This document shows positions 1 to 5,462 of a stretch of DNA of 5,462 nucleotides, in pieces. This DNA comes from Bacteroidales bacterium (GTDB lineage: Bacteria > Bacteroidota > Bacteroidia > Bacteroidales > JAAUTT01): positions 1-5,462 of the forward strand of contig JAAUTT010000378.1 in the NCBI GenBank assembly GCA_012031335.1, read 5' to 3'. How positions within the stretch are numbered: the stretch's first letter is position 1; every line of letters starts with the position of its first letter. A program made the translations under genes and the position numbers. The notes under the pieces were generated by a model. The model saw only the letters and a list, made by a program, of their open reading frames with translations, ran no database searches and was not told the origin of the DNA.

Positions 1-957
1 ATACTTGCAGCGAGATCGGCAGCTTTGAGGTTGCCATCGCCAAAATACCCGGCCATGGAGAGACCCGCTGTTCATCACCGAAATTGCTTCGGCAGTACTT
101 AAGGTGCCTGAAGGAACTTTCAGTTTCGACTTGCCGTCGAGTGTGGCACCATTCCGCAATTCACGAAAGATTGTCACCACACGGCGTATTTCTTCCAGTG
201 CAGGTTTTTCAGCAGGTAGCTCCATCACTTTCTCGTAGCTTTCCACCCGGCGCTTTACAATGTCAATTTCTTCGTCGATGGAATCGGGTAAAGGCAGAAT
301 AACCGTGTTAAACCTTCGCTTTAAGGCACTTGACAGCTCGTTCACACCTTTGTCGCGGTTATTGGCGGTGCCGATTACATTAAAGCCTTTCACAGCCTGA
401 ATCTCCATATTCAGTTCGGGAACAGGCAACGATTTTTCGGAAAGAACGGTGATCAAAGTATCCTGAACATCGGAGCTGATGCGGGTAAGCTCTTCGATGC
501 GGACTATTTTACCGTCGTTCATGGCACGCATCACCGGGGTACGCACTATCGCAGCTTCACTTGGTCCTTCGGCAAGCAGGCGGGCGTAGTTCCACCCATA
601 GCGAATCGATTCCTCTCCGGTCCCGGCAGTACCCTGAACAATCAGCGTTGAATCGCCCGAAATGGCAGCTGCCAGATGTTCCGACACCCACGATTTGGCC
701 GTTCCGGGCAAACCGTAGAGCAAAAGTGCCCGGTCGGTAGTAAGCGTTGAAACGGCAATCTCGATCAGACGCCGGTTACCGATATATTTGGGCGATACTT
801 CAAAACCATTTTTAAGCTTGCCTCCCATGAGGTATGTGACTACCGACTGGGGTGACATTTTCCAGTTGGCCGGGACTTTGCTGGTTTCGTTTTTTTTGAG
901 CTCTTCCAGTTCGTTTTCGAAAAGCTGCTCGGCATGATGACGAAGAATGTTGCTCAT
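1..957 (-). CDS. MoxR-family AAA+ ATPase, YehL-like (3' end beyond window; one frameshift)
   Basis: ATP-driven AAA+ protein of the MoxR group, probably a cytoplasmic chaperone-like remodeller acting with a VWA-domain partner (family knowledge; substrate unknown). Seen in the translation from ATG 957-955: Walker A GLPGTAKS at residues 82-89, a Walker B-like segment KIVRIEELTR at 150-159 with Glu155/Glu156 in place of the usual Asp-Glu, a sensor-1 GTANNRD at 196-202, and candidate arginine fingers in ALKRRF at 211-216. The length seen, about 319 codons, is most of a typical MoxR core plus lid. The start lies two bases after the stop of the DUF5691 gene, so the two are surely co-transcribed. No Shine-Dalgarno is visible, as is usual in Bacteroidota. 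After residue 297 the frame must shift by one base to read GLSMAGYFGDGNLKAADLAA, which fits the family far better than the unshifted reading. The reading stays open to base 1. Confidence 0.9.
   Translation of the reverse strand, partial: MSNILRHHAEQLFENELEELKKNETSKVPANWKMSPQSVVTYLMGGKLKNGFEVSPKYIGNRRLIEIAVSTLTTDRALLLYGLPGTAKSWVSEHLAAAISGDSTLIVQGTAGTGEESIRYGWNYARLLAEGPSEAAIVRTPVMRAMNDGKIVRIEELTRISSDVQDTLITVLSEKSLPVPELNMEIQAVKGFNVIGTANNRDKGVNELSSALKRRFNTVILPLPDSIDEEIDIVKRRVESYEKVMELPAEKPALEEIRRVVTIFRELRNGATLDGKSKLKVPSGTLSTAEAISVMNSGSLHGRVFWRWQPQSCRSRCKY
64..66 (-). other. Frameshift point in the MoxR ATPase gene
   Basis: On the minus strand the run GGG contains one base too many. Read as it stands, residues 298 onward become arginine/tryptophan/cysteine-rich. 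With one G removed they read GLSMAGYFGDGNLKAADLAA, a plausible MoxR lid segment. Either a sequencing/assembly insertion or a true frameshift mutation; the sequence alone cannot tell. Confidence 0.75.
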
Positions 958-959
958 AA

Positions 960-2435
960 TTAAAATATTGCTTTTATTTTTTCTTTTAATTGCAGGTATT
1001 CTCTGATCTGTTGCGATGTTTTCTGCCAGTAATTTCTTTTCCACTCTTCCGAAGGAAAAAACCTGTCGAGGTCGTTCACAATGGTGGCAGGAAGATAAAC
1101 AGCAATTCCCTCGAATAAATTCGCATAGGCATATGGGTCCTGCGCCATTACTGAAATCAATTGTCTGCTTAAATTATTGTTCCACTCAACAGGATGCTCT
1201 TCATTACGCAAGGCATTCACAATTTCGGCAATGTTGGGTGAGACTTTCAGCAAATGTTCGGCATATTTGATTTTGTCGCCAGCTTCAAGCAAAGGCAGCA
1301 ACTGTATTGATTCTACATTAAAATTGTCGGCAACCAGCTTAGCCCACAATTTGGATTTGAACTTTAGAATTGAATTCACAAGCGAGCCCTGAAATTTTTT
1401 AAGTTCATCGCGCGATGCAAACATTTTCACAATCTCACCGGGGGAAGTATTAAAATGTTCCGTCCAGAATTCGGGGGGCACTTCGCTTATTAGTTGCATC
1501 AGAATAAAGTTATCGTCGCTGATGCGCTTATCGCTGCTCAGGTTCTGAATGCCGGTAGTGAAGATTTCTTCATCGGGGAGCTTCAGGCGGATATCGATGG
1601 AGGTTTTGTTGATCAAACCCAACATTTTACCCAACGTTATCACAATTGAATTTTGCAGAATACTGCGATATTTTTGGATGATGGCAGAATCAGGAATCAA
1701 TTTGAGCAACTGCCAGGCAAGTTCCTTCACTTTTTGGCTTTTATCGTTCAGCGTTCTGTTGAGAAAAACTTCATCATCATGCGAAAGGGCGATGATGAGT
1801 GTAGCCAGCAATTCCTGCCGTGCCGCAGCATTTTCTTCTTTCCACACCGTTTCAATTTTGATTCTCGCTTCCGAAGGATTTTGCATCCTTAATTGCTTCA
1901 GCAAATTAACCCGTTGAGGAAGTGTGGTGGTATCCCAATCGCCATCTTCATCGGTAAAAGTTACAAATTTCCAGTCGTCCGAAAACTGCGACAGCCACAA
2001 ACCTCTTTTCCCAATTACTTCAGAAAACAAAGTGGACCATTGCTTTTTTGTGGAAACACCCCATTCGAAAAGCTCAGGCAACATTTCAGGCTGAACAATA
2101 AAACCCTTATCGCGGCAATGTTTACACCAAAACCAGGTGAGATGATGATATTTATTCGAAAGCAGCTCCTTCAGCACCATCATGGCTTCGGGTGAACAAT
2201 AGGGTTTTTCTTCGTCGGGAGCTTCATTAGCCGGCAGTGTTATTTGCAGCGGTTTGGTGCCAGCCTTCAGATAATTCAACGCCAGGGAAGCTGAGCGCAG
2301 AAATGTTGTCTCGTTATCGTCTGCGGTTTGGCCTTCGAGAGCCGCCTTTAACGGTTCAGGTAACTCATCCGGACTGAGCTGTTTCTTCGCTGTTCCGAGC
2401 AAAGCTGTGGTTATAAGGATTTCTTTCAGGCTCAT
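960..2435 (-). CDS. DUF5691 domain protein, MoxR/SWIM operon component
   Basis: A 491-residue soluble protein with no signal peptide or membrane segment. It matches the DUF5691 pattern as I know it. The N-terminus has ALLGTAKKQL (residues 11-20). The middle has GKRGLWLSQF (142-151). A following helical block has QLRMQNPSEARIKIETVW (181-198), then SHDDEVFLNRTLNDKSQ (218-234) and AWQLLKLIPDSA (240-251), the R-ll-L / DE-fLe / lLd-D / LL-lP-S series typical of the family. This part looks like HEAT-type helical repeats, suggesting a scaffold (inference). A CKHC pair at 104-107 could bind metal. I chose ATG 2435 rather than 2465: it gives the ATGA overlap with the upstream stop and drops a ten-residue extension unlike the family. 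Function is unknown; genes of this family regularly sit beside SWIM-protein and MoxR ATPase genes. Confidence 0.85.
   Translation of the reverse strand: MSLKEILITTALLGTAKKQLSPDELPEPLKAALEGQTADDNETTFLRSASLALNYLKAGTKPLQITLPANEAPDEEKPYCSPEAMMVLKELLSNKYHHLTWFWCKHCRDKGFIVQPEMLPELFEWGVSTKKQWSTLFSEVIGKRGLWLSQFSDDWKFVTFTDEDGDWDTTTLPQRVNLLKQLRMQNPSEARIKIETVWKEENAAARQELLATLIIALSHDDEVFLNRTLNDKSQKVKELAWQLLKLIPDSAIIQKYRSILQNSIVITLGKMLGLINKTSIDIRLKLPDEEIFTTGIQNLSSDKRISDDNFILMQLISEVPPEFWTEHFNTSPGEIVKMFASRDELKKFQGSLVNSILKFKSKLWAKLVADNFNVESIQLLPLLEAGDKIKYAEHLLKVSPNIAEIVNALRNEEHPVEWNNNLSRQLISVMAQDPYAYANLFEGIAVYLPATIVNDLDRFFPSEEWKRNYWQKTSQQIREYLQLKEKIKAIF
2432..2435 (-). other. ATGA stop/start overlap coupling SWIM and DUF5691 genes
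   Basis: The minus-strand bases ATGA hold the start codon of the DUF5691 gene and the TGA stop of the SWIM gene. Such overlaps usually mean translational coupling, so the two products are probably made in fixed proportion. This also decides the DUF5691 start in favour of 2435. Confidence 0.7.
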
Positions 2436-3736
2436 GATAATGCAATAAAGTTTTCGCCCACCCATGCTGCCATAGGGATAACAGTTTCGCCACTGGTGAG
2501 CACAAATATTTTGAAGGGCTTACCTCCGGTAACAGCAAGTAGTTTGATGGCTTTGGCTTCGGTAGTTTTGATTCTGATTGCATCACCATGGGGGTCGGTA
2601 AGAAAATATAACCCGGATGAATGGCAAAGCCTCACATTGTCCATCATCAAAGGGACCCAGTCGTAGAAAGGGTTTTGAATGATTATTTCAGAGAAGTATT
2701 CCAAAGTTCGGGAAAGCGATTCCAAACCTACAGGAGTGGCGAAAGATCCGATTTTTACCTGTTGCCTTATGAGCGCTCTCATAGATAACAATCCTTTATA
2801 AAACACCAATTCTCCTTCCATGGATGTTCCAGGCACAAGATTGAACTCAGGAACCTGGCGGTTTACATAGAACTGAAGCACCAGGGCAAACCGATTAGTT
2901 TCAAGGCCATACAGCCAGTTACGTTCAATGGTAAGCTGATCGTCTTCTTCGAGCGTTCGGGCAAGAACGAGCCAGGTATCCGCAACACCCGGTTGCGACA
3001 TGAGTTCTTCCTTACTCTGAGTGAATCCCAACTGATTACGGACTTCCTGAGTCAGTTCATCGGGAAGAGAATCAATATGCTTATACCCTTCGGAGACCAG
3101 ATAAATTTTTGCCAATTGAGAAAGAACCTCCGGTTTCCAGGTTTCCTGGAAATAGTTGATGTTGCCAAGAGATTTCAGCATGGAAGCCATGCCGGGAGCT
3201 TGAGCATCGACCATGCGACGAGCCGGGTTCTGCCAGTATTCGTATGCCCGCTCGGGGAGGTTAATTAAGCCGTTTCGGATAAGATCCCGGAGCCAGTTCT
3301 GGAGGTCGTCCATGCCATCAGCTACTTTTTTGGCTCTCGCGCCTGCACGCTTCGCCTGAGCCTCGGCATCCACAGGCTTACTTTCCTGTTCCGATTTTGT
3401 GAGGCCTTTTTCATTTCTTTTGTTGAGCCAGTCGGATACCCAGTCGGGCTCCTCCGTGAGGGTAAAAGCCTTTGGTTCGCGGGAATAAAGCAATAAAAGG
3501 CCTAAACCGTGCTTGCAGGGAAACTTACGGCTGGGACAGTTACATTTAAAAGCAAGGTTTTGCAAATCGACCTGCGTTTGGTAGGGCAGCTTACCACTTC
3601 CCTGGCAATGTCCCCACAAAGCTTTATCGCTGGAACACCGCAGCCCCCATTTGGAAACTGTAGCCAGTTCCTTTCCAGACTTTGCAGAAGAGGGATCGGG
3701 TGCGAGCGCAATGATCTGGTCGAAGCTTAACTGCAT
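2432..3736 (-). CDS. SWIM zinc-finger protein (YehQ-like), first gene of the MoxR operon
   Basis: A 434-residue cytoplasmic protein with a SWIM zinc finger. Ligands are visible as CNCPSRKFPCKH: Cys65, Cys67, Cys74 and His76, fitting CxCx(n)CxH. SWIM fingers bind DNA or proteins; which applies here is unknown. The N-terminus MQLSFDQIIALAPD is a family-like start, and WG at 41-42 precedes the finger, as in related proteins. A charged, alanine-rich linker (about 112-140) leads to a helical region with LQNWLRDLIRNGL (145-157) and ARRMVDAQAPGMA (172-184), a signature shared by these operon-linked SWIM proteins. The C-terminal part (about 250-434) has no domain I recognise. The gene heads the operon, overlapping the DUF5691 gene by four bases. 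E. coli YehQ, near yehL, is the closest named relative I can suggest; the symbol is not transferred because the neighbourhoods differ. Confidence 0.88.
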   Translation of the reverse strand: MQLSFDQIIALAPDPSSAKSGKELATVSKWGLRCSSDKALWGHCQGSGKLPYQTQVDLQNLAFKCNCPSRKFPCKHGLGLLLLYSREPKAFTLTEEPDWVSDWLNKRNEKGLTKSEQESKPVDAEAQAKRAGARAKKVADGMDDLQNWLRDLIRNGLINLPERAYEYWQNPARRMVDAQAPGMASMLKSLGNINYFQETWKPEVLSQLAKIYLVSEGYKHIDSLPDELTQEVRNQLGFTQSKEELMSQPGVADTWLVLARTLEEDDQLTIERNWLYGLETNRFALVLQFYVNRQVPEFNLVPGTSMEGELVFYKGLLSMRALIRQQVKIGSFATPVGLESLSRTLEYFSEIIIQNPFYDWVPLMMDNVRLCHSSGLYFLTDPHGDAIRIKTTEAKAIKLLAVTGGKPFKIFVLTSGETVIPMAAWVGENFIALS

Positions 3737-3795
3737 GATACCCGATAAATAAAAGTTGGCACTAAATTCATAGGTTTTGTAATGCTGATGGCAAG

Positions 3796-3841
3796 CTAAT
3801 AAAAAAAATAAACTTGAAAATCATTACTGTTTTTTTATTAG
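3796..3841. repeat. 12-bp perfect inverted repeat, 22-base loop
   Basis: CTAATAAAAAAA (3796-3807) is the exact reverse complement of TTTTTTTATTAG (3830-3841). The arms are almost all A-T, so an RNA hairpin would be weak and some of the match is expected from low complexity. It lies between divergent genes, where an operator or a remnant of an inserted element would be plausible; neither is shown. Confidence 0.45.
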
Positions 3842-3864
3842 TAAATTACCCTAAATTTTACGAT

Positions 3865-3872
3865 TACTTTTG
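3865..3872 (+). promoter_or_regulatory. Candidate Bacteroidota -7 box (TACTTTTG)
   Basis: TACTTTTG matches the Bacteroidota -7 consensus TAnnTTTG exactly and points toward the LRR gene remnant. No TTG -33 element stands at the usual distance; the nearest upstream TTG (3814-3816) is too far. The ATG at 3885 follows by only 12 bases, so transcription would begin almost at the start codon, or the true start is elsewhere. Confidence 0.3.
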
Positions 3873-3884
3873 ATTTAAAAGTCC

Positions 3885-4558
3885 ATGTTAGAGAATTTCA
3901 ATCCGACTGGGTACGTTACTCAGAGCTATTATGGTTATGGTTTTACCAGATTCCCAAATAGTGTTTTTAGAAAAAGGAAACGGAAATCCTAAATCTTAAA
4001 TTTAACTATATAAAGAATATTCCGCACAAATAGGCGAATTAGAAAATCTTCGAATTCTTGATCTCTCATGGAATAATTTGAAAGTCTTACCTTCTTCATT
4101 TTTTGAGAGATAGAGGATATATAGCAACAGATCAGACAAGAAGTGGTAAATCAAATCAAAATTCAGGAGAGTTGGATATAATGATTCGAGGGGAGAATGG
4201 TATTCCTGTTTCTATAATAGAGGCTTTTCGACTTTCTTCTTGCGGAAATTACAATAAGGTAATAAGTCAACATATTTTTAAGTTATTAAATGATTATGAT
4301 ACCGCAGGGCATCAAACAAACTTTATTATTGTTTATTCAGAATCTAAGAATTTTATAACTAATTGGGAAAACTACTTTGATTATTTAGAAGATTTAAACA
4401 ATAAGGAAGATTTTGAAAACTCTAGATACCCCTTAATTAGTTTTCTCGATACGAAAATAAGCAGGCATACAGATATAAAAATAGGGGTAGCCAGGCATTT
4501 AAGAGAAAAAGAAACAGTTACAGTTTATCATATTTTTATTAACATGTATATTAGTTAA
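3885..4558 (+). pseudogene. Decayed leucine-rich-repeat protein with C-terminal nuclease-like domain
   Basis: One protein can be followed across several frames. From ATG 3885: GYVTQSYYGYGFTRFPNSVF, resembling the first LRR of Bacteroidota LRR proteins (V-T-x-L-x-L...G-L-T-x-L-P-x-S-I), though two leucines are lost. A partial VFLEK (3961-3975) follows one frame on. Next comes ETEILNLKFNYIKNIP (3977-4024), then AQIGELENLRILDL and SWNNLKVLPSSFF (4024-4104) one frame back, then LRDRGYIATDQ onward (4103-4558). The shifts include a missing G at 4022-4025 (CCG GCA would keep frame) and an extra T in the six-T run 4099-4104. Only about three repeats remain, fewer than usual, so an internal deletion is possible. 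GC is far lower than in the operon: single 60-base rows range from 22 to 37 percent here, against 58 percent at 661-720. This suggests horizontal origin. Domain make-up hints at a sensor-effector (defence-type) protein, which is inference. Confidence 0.7.
4103..4558 (+). CDS. Intact 151-codon stretch: possible PD-(D/E)XK-like C-terminal domain
   Basis: This is the longest unbroken part of the LRR remnant and could be called as a small hypothetical gene. A TTG at 4103 can serve as start, but it lies in the middle of what reads as a continuous protein, and the frame is closed only by TGA at 4079. Numbering from the TTG, the notable pattern is GELDIMI (22-28) then, 15 residues after Asp25, SIIEAFRL (38-44, with Glu40). 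This spacing resembles the D...ExK core of restriction-endonuclease-like folds, though the lysine position holds Phe42 with Arg43 next to it. Further conserved-looking segments are HIFKLLNDYDTAGH (57-70), NFIIVYSESKNF (73-84) and VYHIFINM (141-148), alternating strands and helices. No signal peptide or membrane segment. Nuclease activity is a guess; a degenerate or non-catalytic fold is equally possible. Translation as a separate protein is doubtful. Confidence 0.45.
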   Translation: MRDRGYIATDQTRSGKSNQNSGELDIMIRGENGIPVSIIEAFRLSSCGNYNKVISQHIFKLLNDYDTAGHQTNFIIVYSESKNFITNWENYFDYLEDLNNKEDFENSRYPLISFLDTKISRHTDIKIGVARHLREKETVTVYHIFINMYIS

Positions 4559-4635
4559 ATTAGTTCGTACTAAAGCCCTTTCCGATACTAAAGAAGTCAT
4601 AATTATAAGCTATTGAACCCAATACTAAAACAACC
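4559..4635 (+). promoter_or_regulatory. Short AT-rich leader before the VWA gene, three TACTAAA copies
   Basis: Seventy-seven bases between the stop of the LRR/nuclease-like remnant and the VWA start. TACTAAA occurs at 4568-4574, 4586-4592 and 4623-4629. A small imperfect palindrome, TTAGT-TCGT-ACTAA, covers 4560-4573. I see no TAnnTTTG box and no strong terminator, so the promoter of the VWA gene is not identified. Confidence 0.3.
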
Positions 4636-4725
4636 ATGTTGTATCCGCCCATCATCCAAAAAATCCTTGTTGTAGCTTTCATTTGCTTTTCGAATATTTT
4701 TATGGCACAGCAGGCTTGTCGCGCA
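4636..4725 (+). other. Predicted signal peptide of the VWA protein
   Basis: Residues 1-30: a short start with Lys9, a hydrophobic stretch ILVVAFICFSNIFMA (10-24), then QQACRA with likely signal peptidase I cleavage before Gln31 (CRA/QT). The cysteine at 28 lacks a hydrophobic residue at -3, so a lipoprotein is less likely. Confidence 0.6.
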
Positions 4726-4868
4726 CAAACCATCCGTGAGCCGCACAGTATTTTGTTGTTGATTGATGTTTCGGGCAGCATGGCCGGCACTAAAATAGAT
4801 TCGGTAAAAAGCGCTGCCAAACAGATTATTCACATGCTATTGCCATGTAATACCGAGTTTTCAATATT

Positions 4869-4935
4869 GGGGCTTTTCGGGTCAAAAAAGACAATCCGGT
4901 TCCTTTTCAAATGGACTTTTCGACCAACGTAATAT
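4869..4935 (+). other. Cluster of three +1 frameshifts in the VWA gene
   Basis: VWA-like sequence moves from frame 1 to frame 2 at GGGG (4869-4872), to frame 3 at AAAAAA (4884-4889), and back to frame 1 at AA (4931-4932). The net change is three bases. The original frame carries a TAA at 4930-4932 just before the VWA reading resumes with Tyr at 4933. Confidence 0.7.
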
Positions 4936-5462
4936 GAGCTGCTAACCTTTATCGACAAGCTTAAGCCCGAAGGTGGCACACTCCTGGGCACAGCCCTTAA
5001 AAAAGCCTGCTATGCCTTTACGGAACAAAAGAATAAAAAGGCCCGCCGCTCAATTATTTTATTGGGCGATGGACGGAGCGACGACAACGTGCCGGCAATT
5101 CTGAAAGAACTGAAGGAAAAGAATGCACTGATACAATGCGAATGCATCGGTTTTGATATTGTAAACGATAAAGCCGCCGAAGAACAGTTAAAACAAATTG
5201 CCCTGGAAACAGGCGGCGAGTATTATGTTGCCACCGATGTTACCAACATCATTAAAGCTTTTTGGAAAACAAGTATCAAGTCCATTATTGAAGATATTCC
5301 CGTGGAGGTACGCCAAAAAAAAGGAACGGTAAACCTGAAGCTTCCGGCAGGCGACATCCGGAAAATACTTACCGGTCAGAACTGGATGATGGATTCGATA
5401 CAGATTAATGTACCCGCCAACCTGTTCGAAATTGCCTTGCAAATAGTCGAAGAAGACATACA

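Larger units (their letters stand above)
3737..3884. promoter_or_regulatory. Divergent AT-rich intergenic region
   Basis: About 148 bases separate the minus-strand operon from the plus-strand LRR gene remnant, so it should carry promoters for both. For the plus strand there is one exact TAnnTTTG box. For the operon I looked for the same box on the minus strand and found no exact match. An inverted repeat lies in the middle. No open reading frame of note is present. Confidence 0.5.
4636..5462 (+). pseudogene. Secreted VWA-domain protein, frameshifted, 3' end beyond window
   Basis: An exported protein with a von Willebrand factor A domain, a metal-dependent ligand-binding fold. After the signal peptide, LLLIDVSGSM (residues 40-49) gives the MIDAS DxSxS with Asp44, Ser46 and Ser48. 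With frame corrected, the MIDAS threonine falls in PEGGTLLGTAL (Thr114) and the aspartate in LLGDGRSDDN (Asp144). The domain ends near ETGGEYYVATDVTNIIKAF; what follows is not recognised and continues past the edge. Read literally, the protein stops at TAA 4930-4932 after 98 residues. Three single-base insertions, at GGGG 4869-4872, AAAAAA 4884-4889 and AA 4931-4932, explain this: removing them gives LGFSGQKDNPVPFQMDF then STNVYELLTFIDKLKPEGG, an ordinary VWA sequence. ATG 4636 is chosen because it opens a good signal peptide. Because this protein is exported, it is unlikely to be the cytoplasmic VWA partner of the MoxR ATPase. Confidence 0.8.

Noticed and set aside
84..302. Plus-strand 72-residue open frame
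   Set aside because: Lies opposite the MoxR ATPase gene, has no recognisable features, and is explained as its antisense shadow.
1016..2195. Several plus-strand open frames of 71-122 residues
   Set aside because: All lie opposite the DUF5691 gene, overlap one another and show no domain or start signal.
2436..2465. Upstream ATG giving DUF5691 ten extra residues
   Set aside because: The extension MGGRKLYCII lies inside the SWIM gene, and the ATG at 2435 gives the standard ATGA overlap and a family-like N-terminus.
2365..2589. Minus-strand 74-residue frame across the SWIM/DUF5691 junction
   Set aside because: It is an alternative frame of the two overlapping real genes and resembles no family.
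3737..3884. Minus-strand TAnnTTTG promoter for the SWIM operon
   Set aside because: No exact match found on that strand; only loose AT-rich resemblances, not enough to report.
4708..4728. Lipobox for the VWA protein at Cys28
   Set aside because: The residues before it are QQA rather than a hydrophobic-led L-[AS]-[GA]; signal peptidase I cleavage fits better.
4560..4833. Two minus-strand frames of 76 and 86 residues
   Set aside because: Antisense to the signal peptide and first part of the VWA domain; the plus strand has clear MIDAS coding evidence.
5188..5442. Minus-strand 84-residue frame
   Set aside because: Antisense to the continuing VWA coding frame, which stays open to the right edge.
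1..5462. CRISPR array, tRNA, rRNA, transposase or integrase
   Set aside because: No regularly spaced repeats, no tRNA-like cloverleaf motif and no transposase or integrase coding sequence were seen.

Overview
The window looks like a Bacteroidota chromosome fragment. Three things point there: moderate-GC genes packed on one strand, no recognisable Shine-Dalgarno sequences, and an exact TAnnTTTG box upstream of one gene. The protein families (SWIM zinc finger, DUF5691, YehL-type MoxR AAA+) also occur together in that phylum. Genus cannot be given. There are no RNA genes, insertion sequences or CRISPR arrays that I can see.

Minus strand, 3736 down to 1: a tight three-gene operon. A SWIM zinc-finger protein (3736-2432) overlaps a DUF5691 protein (2435-960) by the four bases ATGA. 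Two bases after that stop, a MoxR-family AAA+ ATPase begins (957) and runs off the window edge. This resembles the E. coli yehL/yehQ neighbourhood and the MoxR/VWA cassettes of many bacteria, in which an ATPase is thought to work with a VWA-domain partner as a chaperone-like machine. The operon's own VWA gene and other partners would lie beyond base 1. The exact cellular job is not known. The ATPase frame breaks once, at a CCC run (64-66).

About 3737-4635: an AT-rich insert-like stretch. It holds a divergent intergenic region with a 12-bp inverted repeat and a candidate promoter. It then holds the remains of a plus-strand gene, 3885-4558. Leucine-rich repeats can be read through it only by changing frame four times. 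They lead into a 151-residue C-terminal domain with a GELDI...IIEAFRL pattern that may be a divergent restriction-endonuclease-like (PD-(D/E)XK) fold. The low GC, the domain types and the decay suggest a horizontally acquired, possibly defence-type gene that is dying.

Plus strand, 4636 to the end: a secreted VWA-domain protein with a signal peptide and MIDAS residues. It is interrupted by three single-base insertions within about 65 bp; together they restore frame but leave a TAA at 4930-4932. It runs off the right edge.

The main judgement call is whether the indels, mostly in homopolymer runs, are real pseudogenisation or sequencing/assembly error. The two fully contained operon genes are intact, so error or decay is local.
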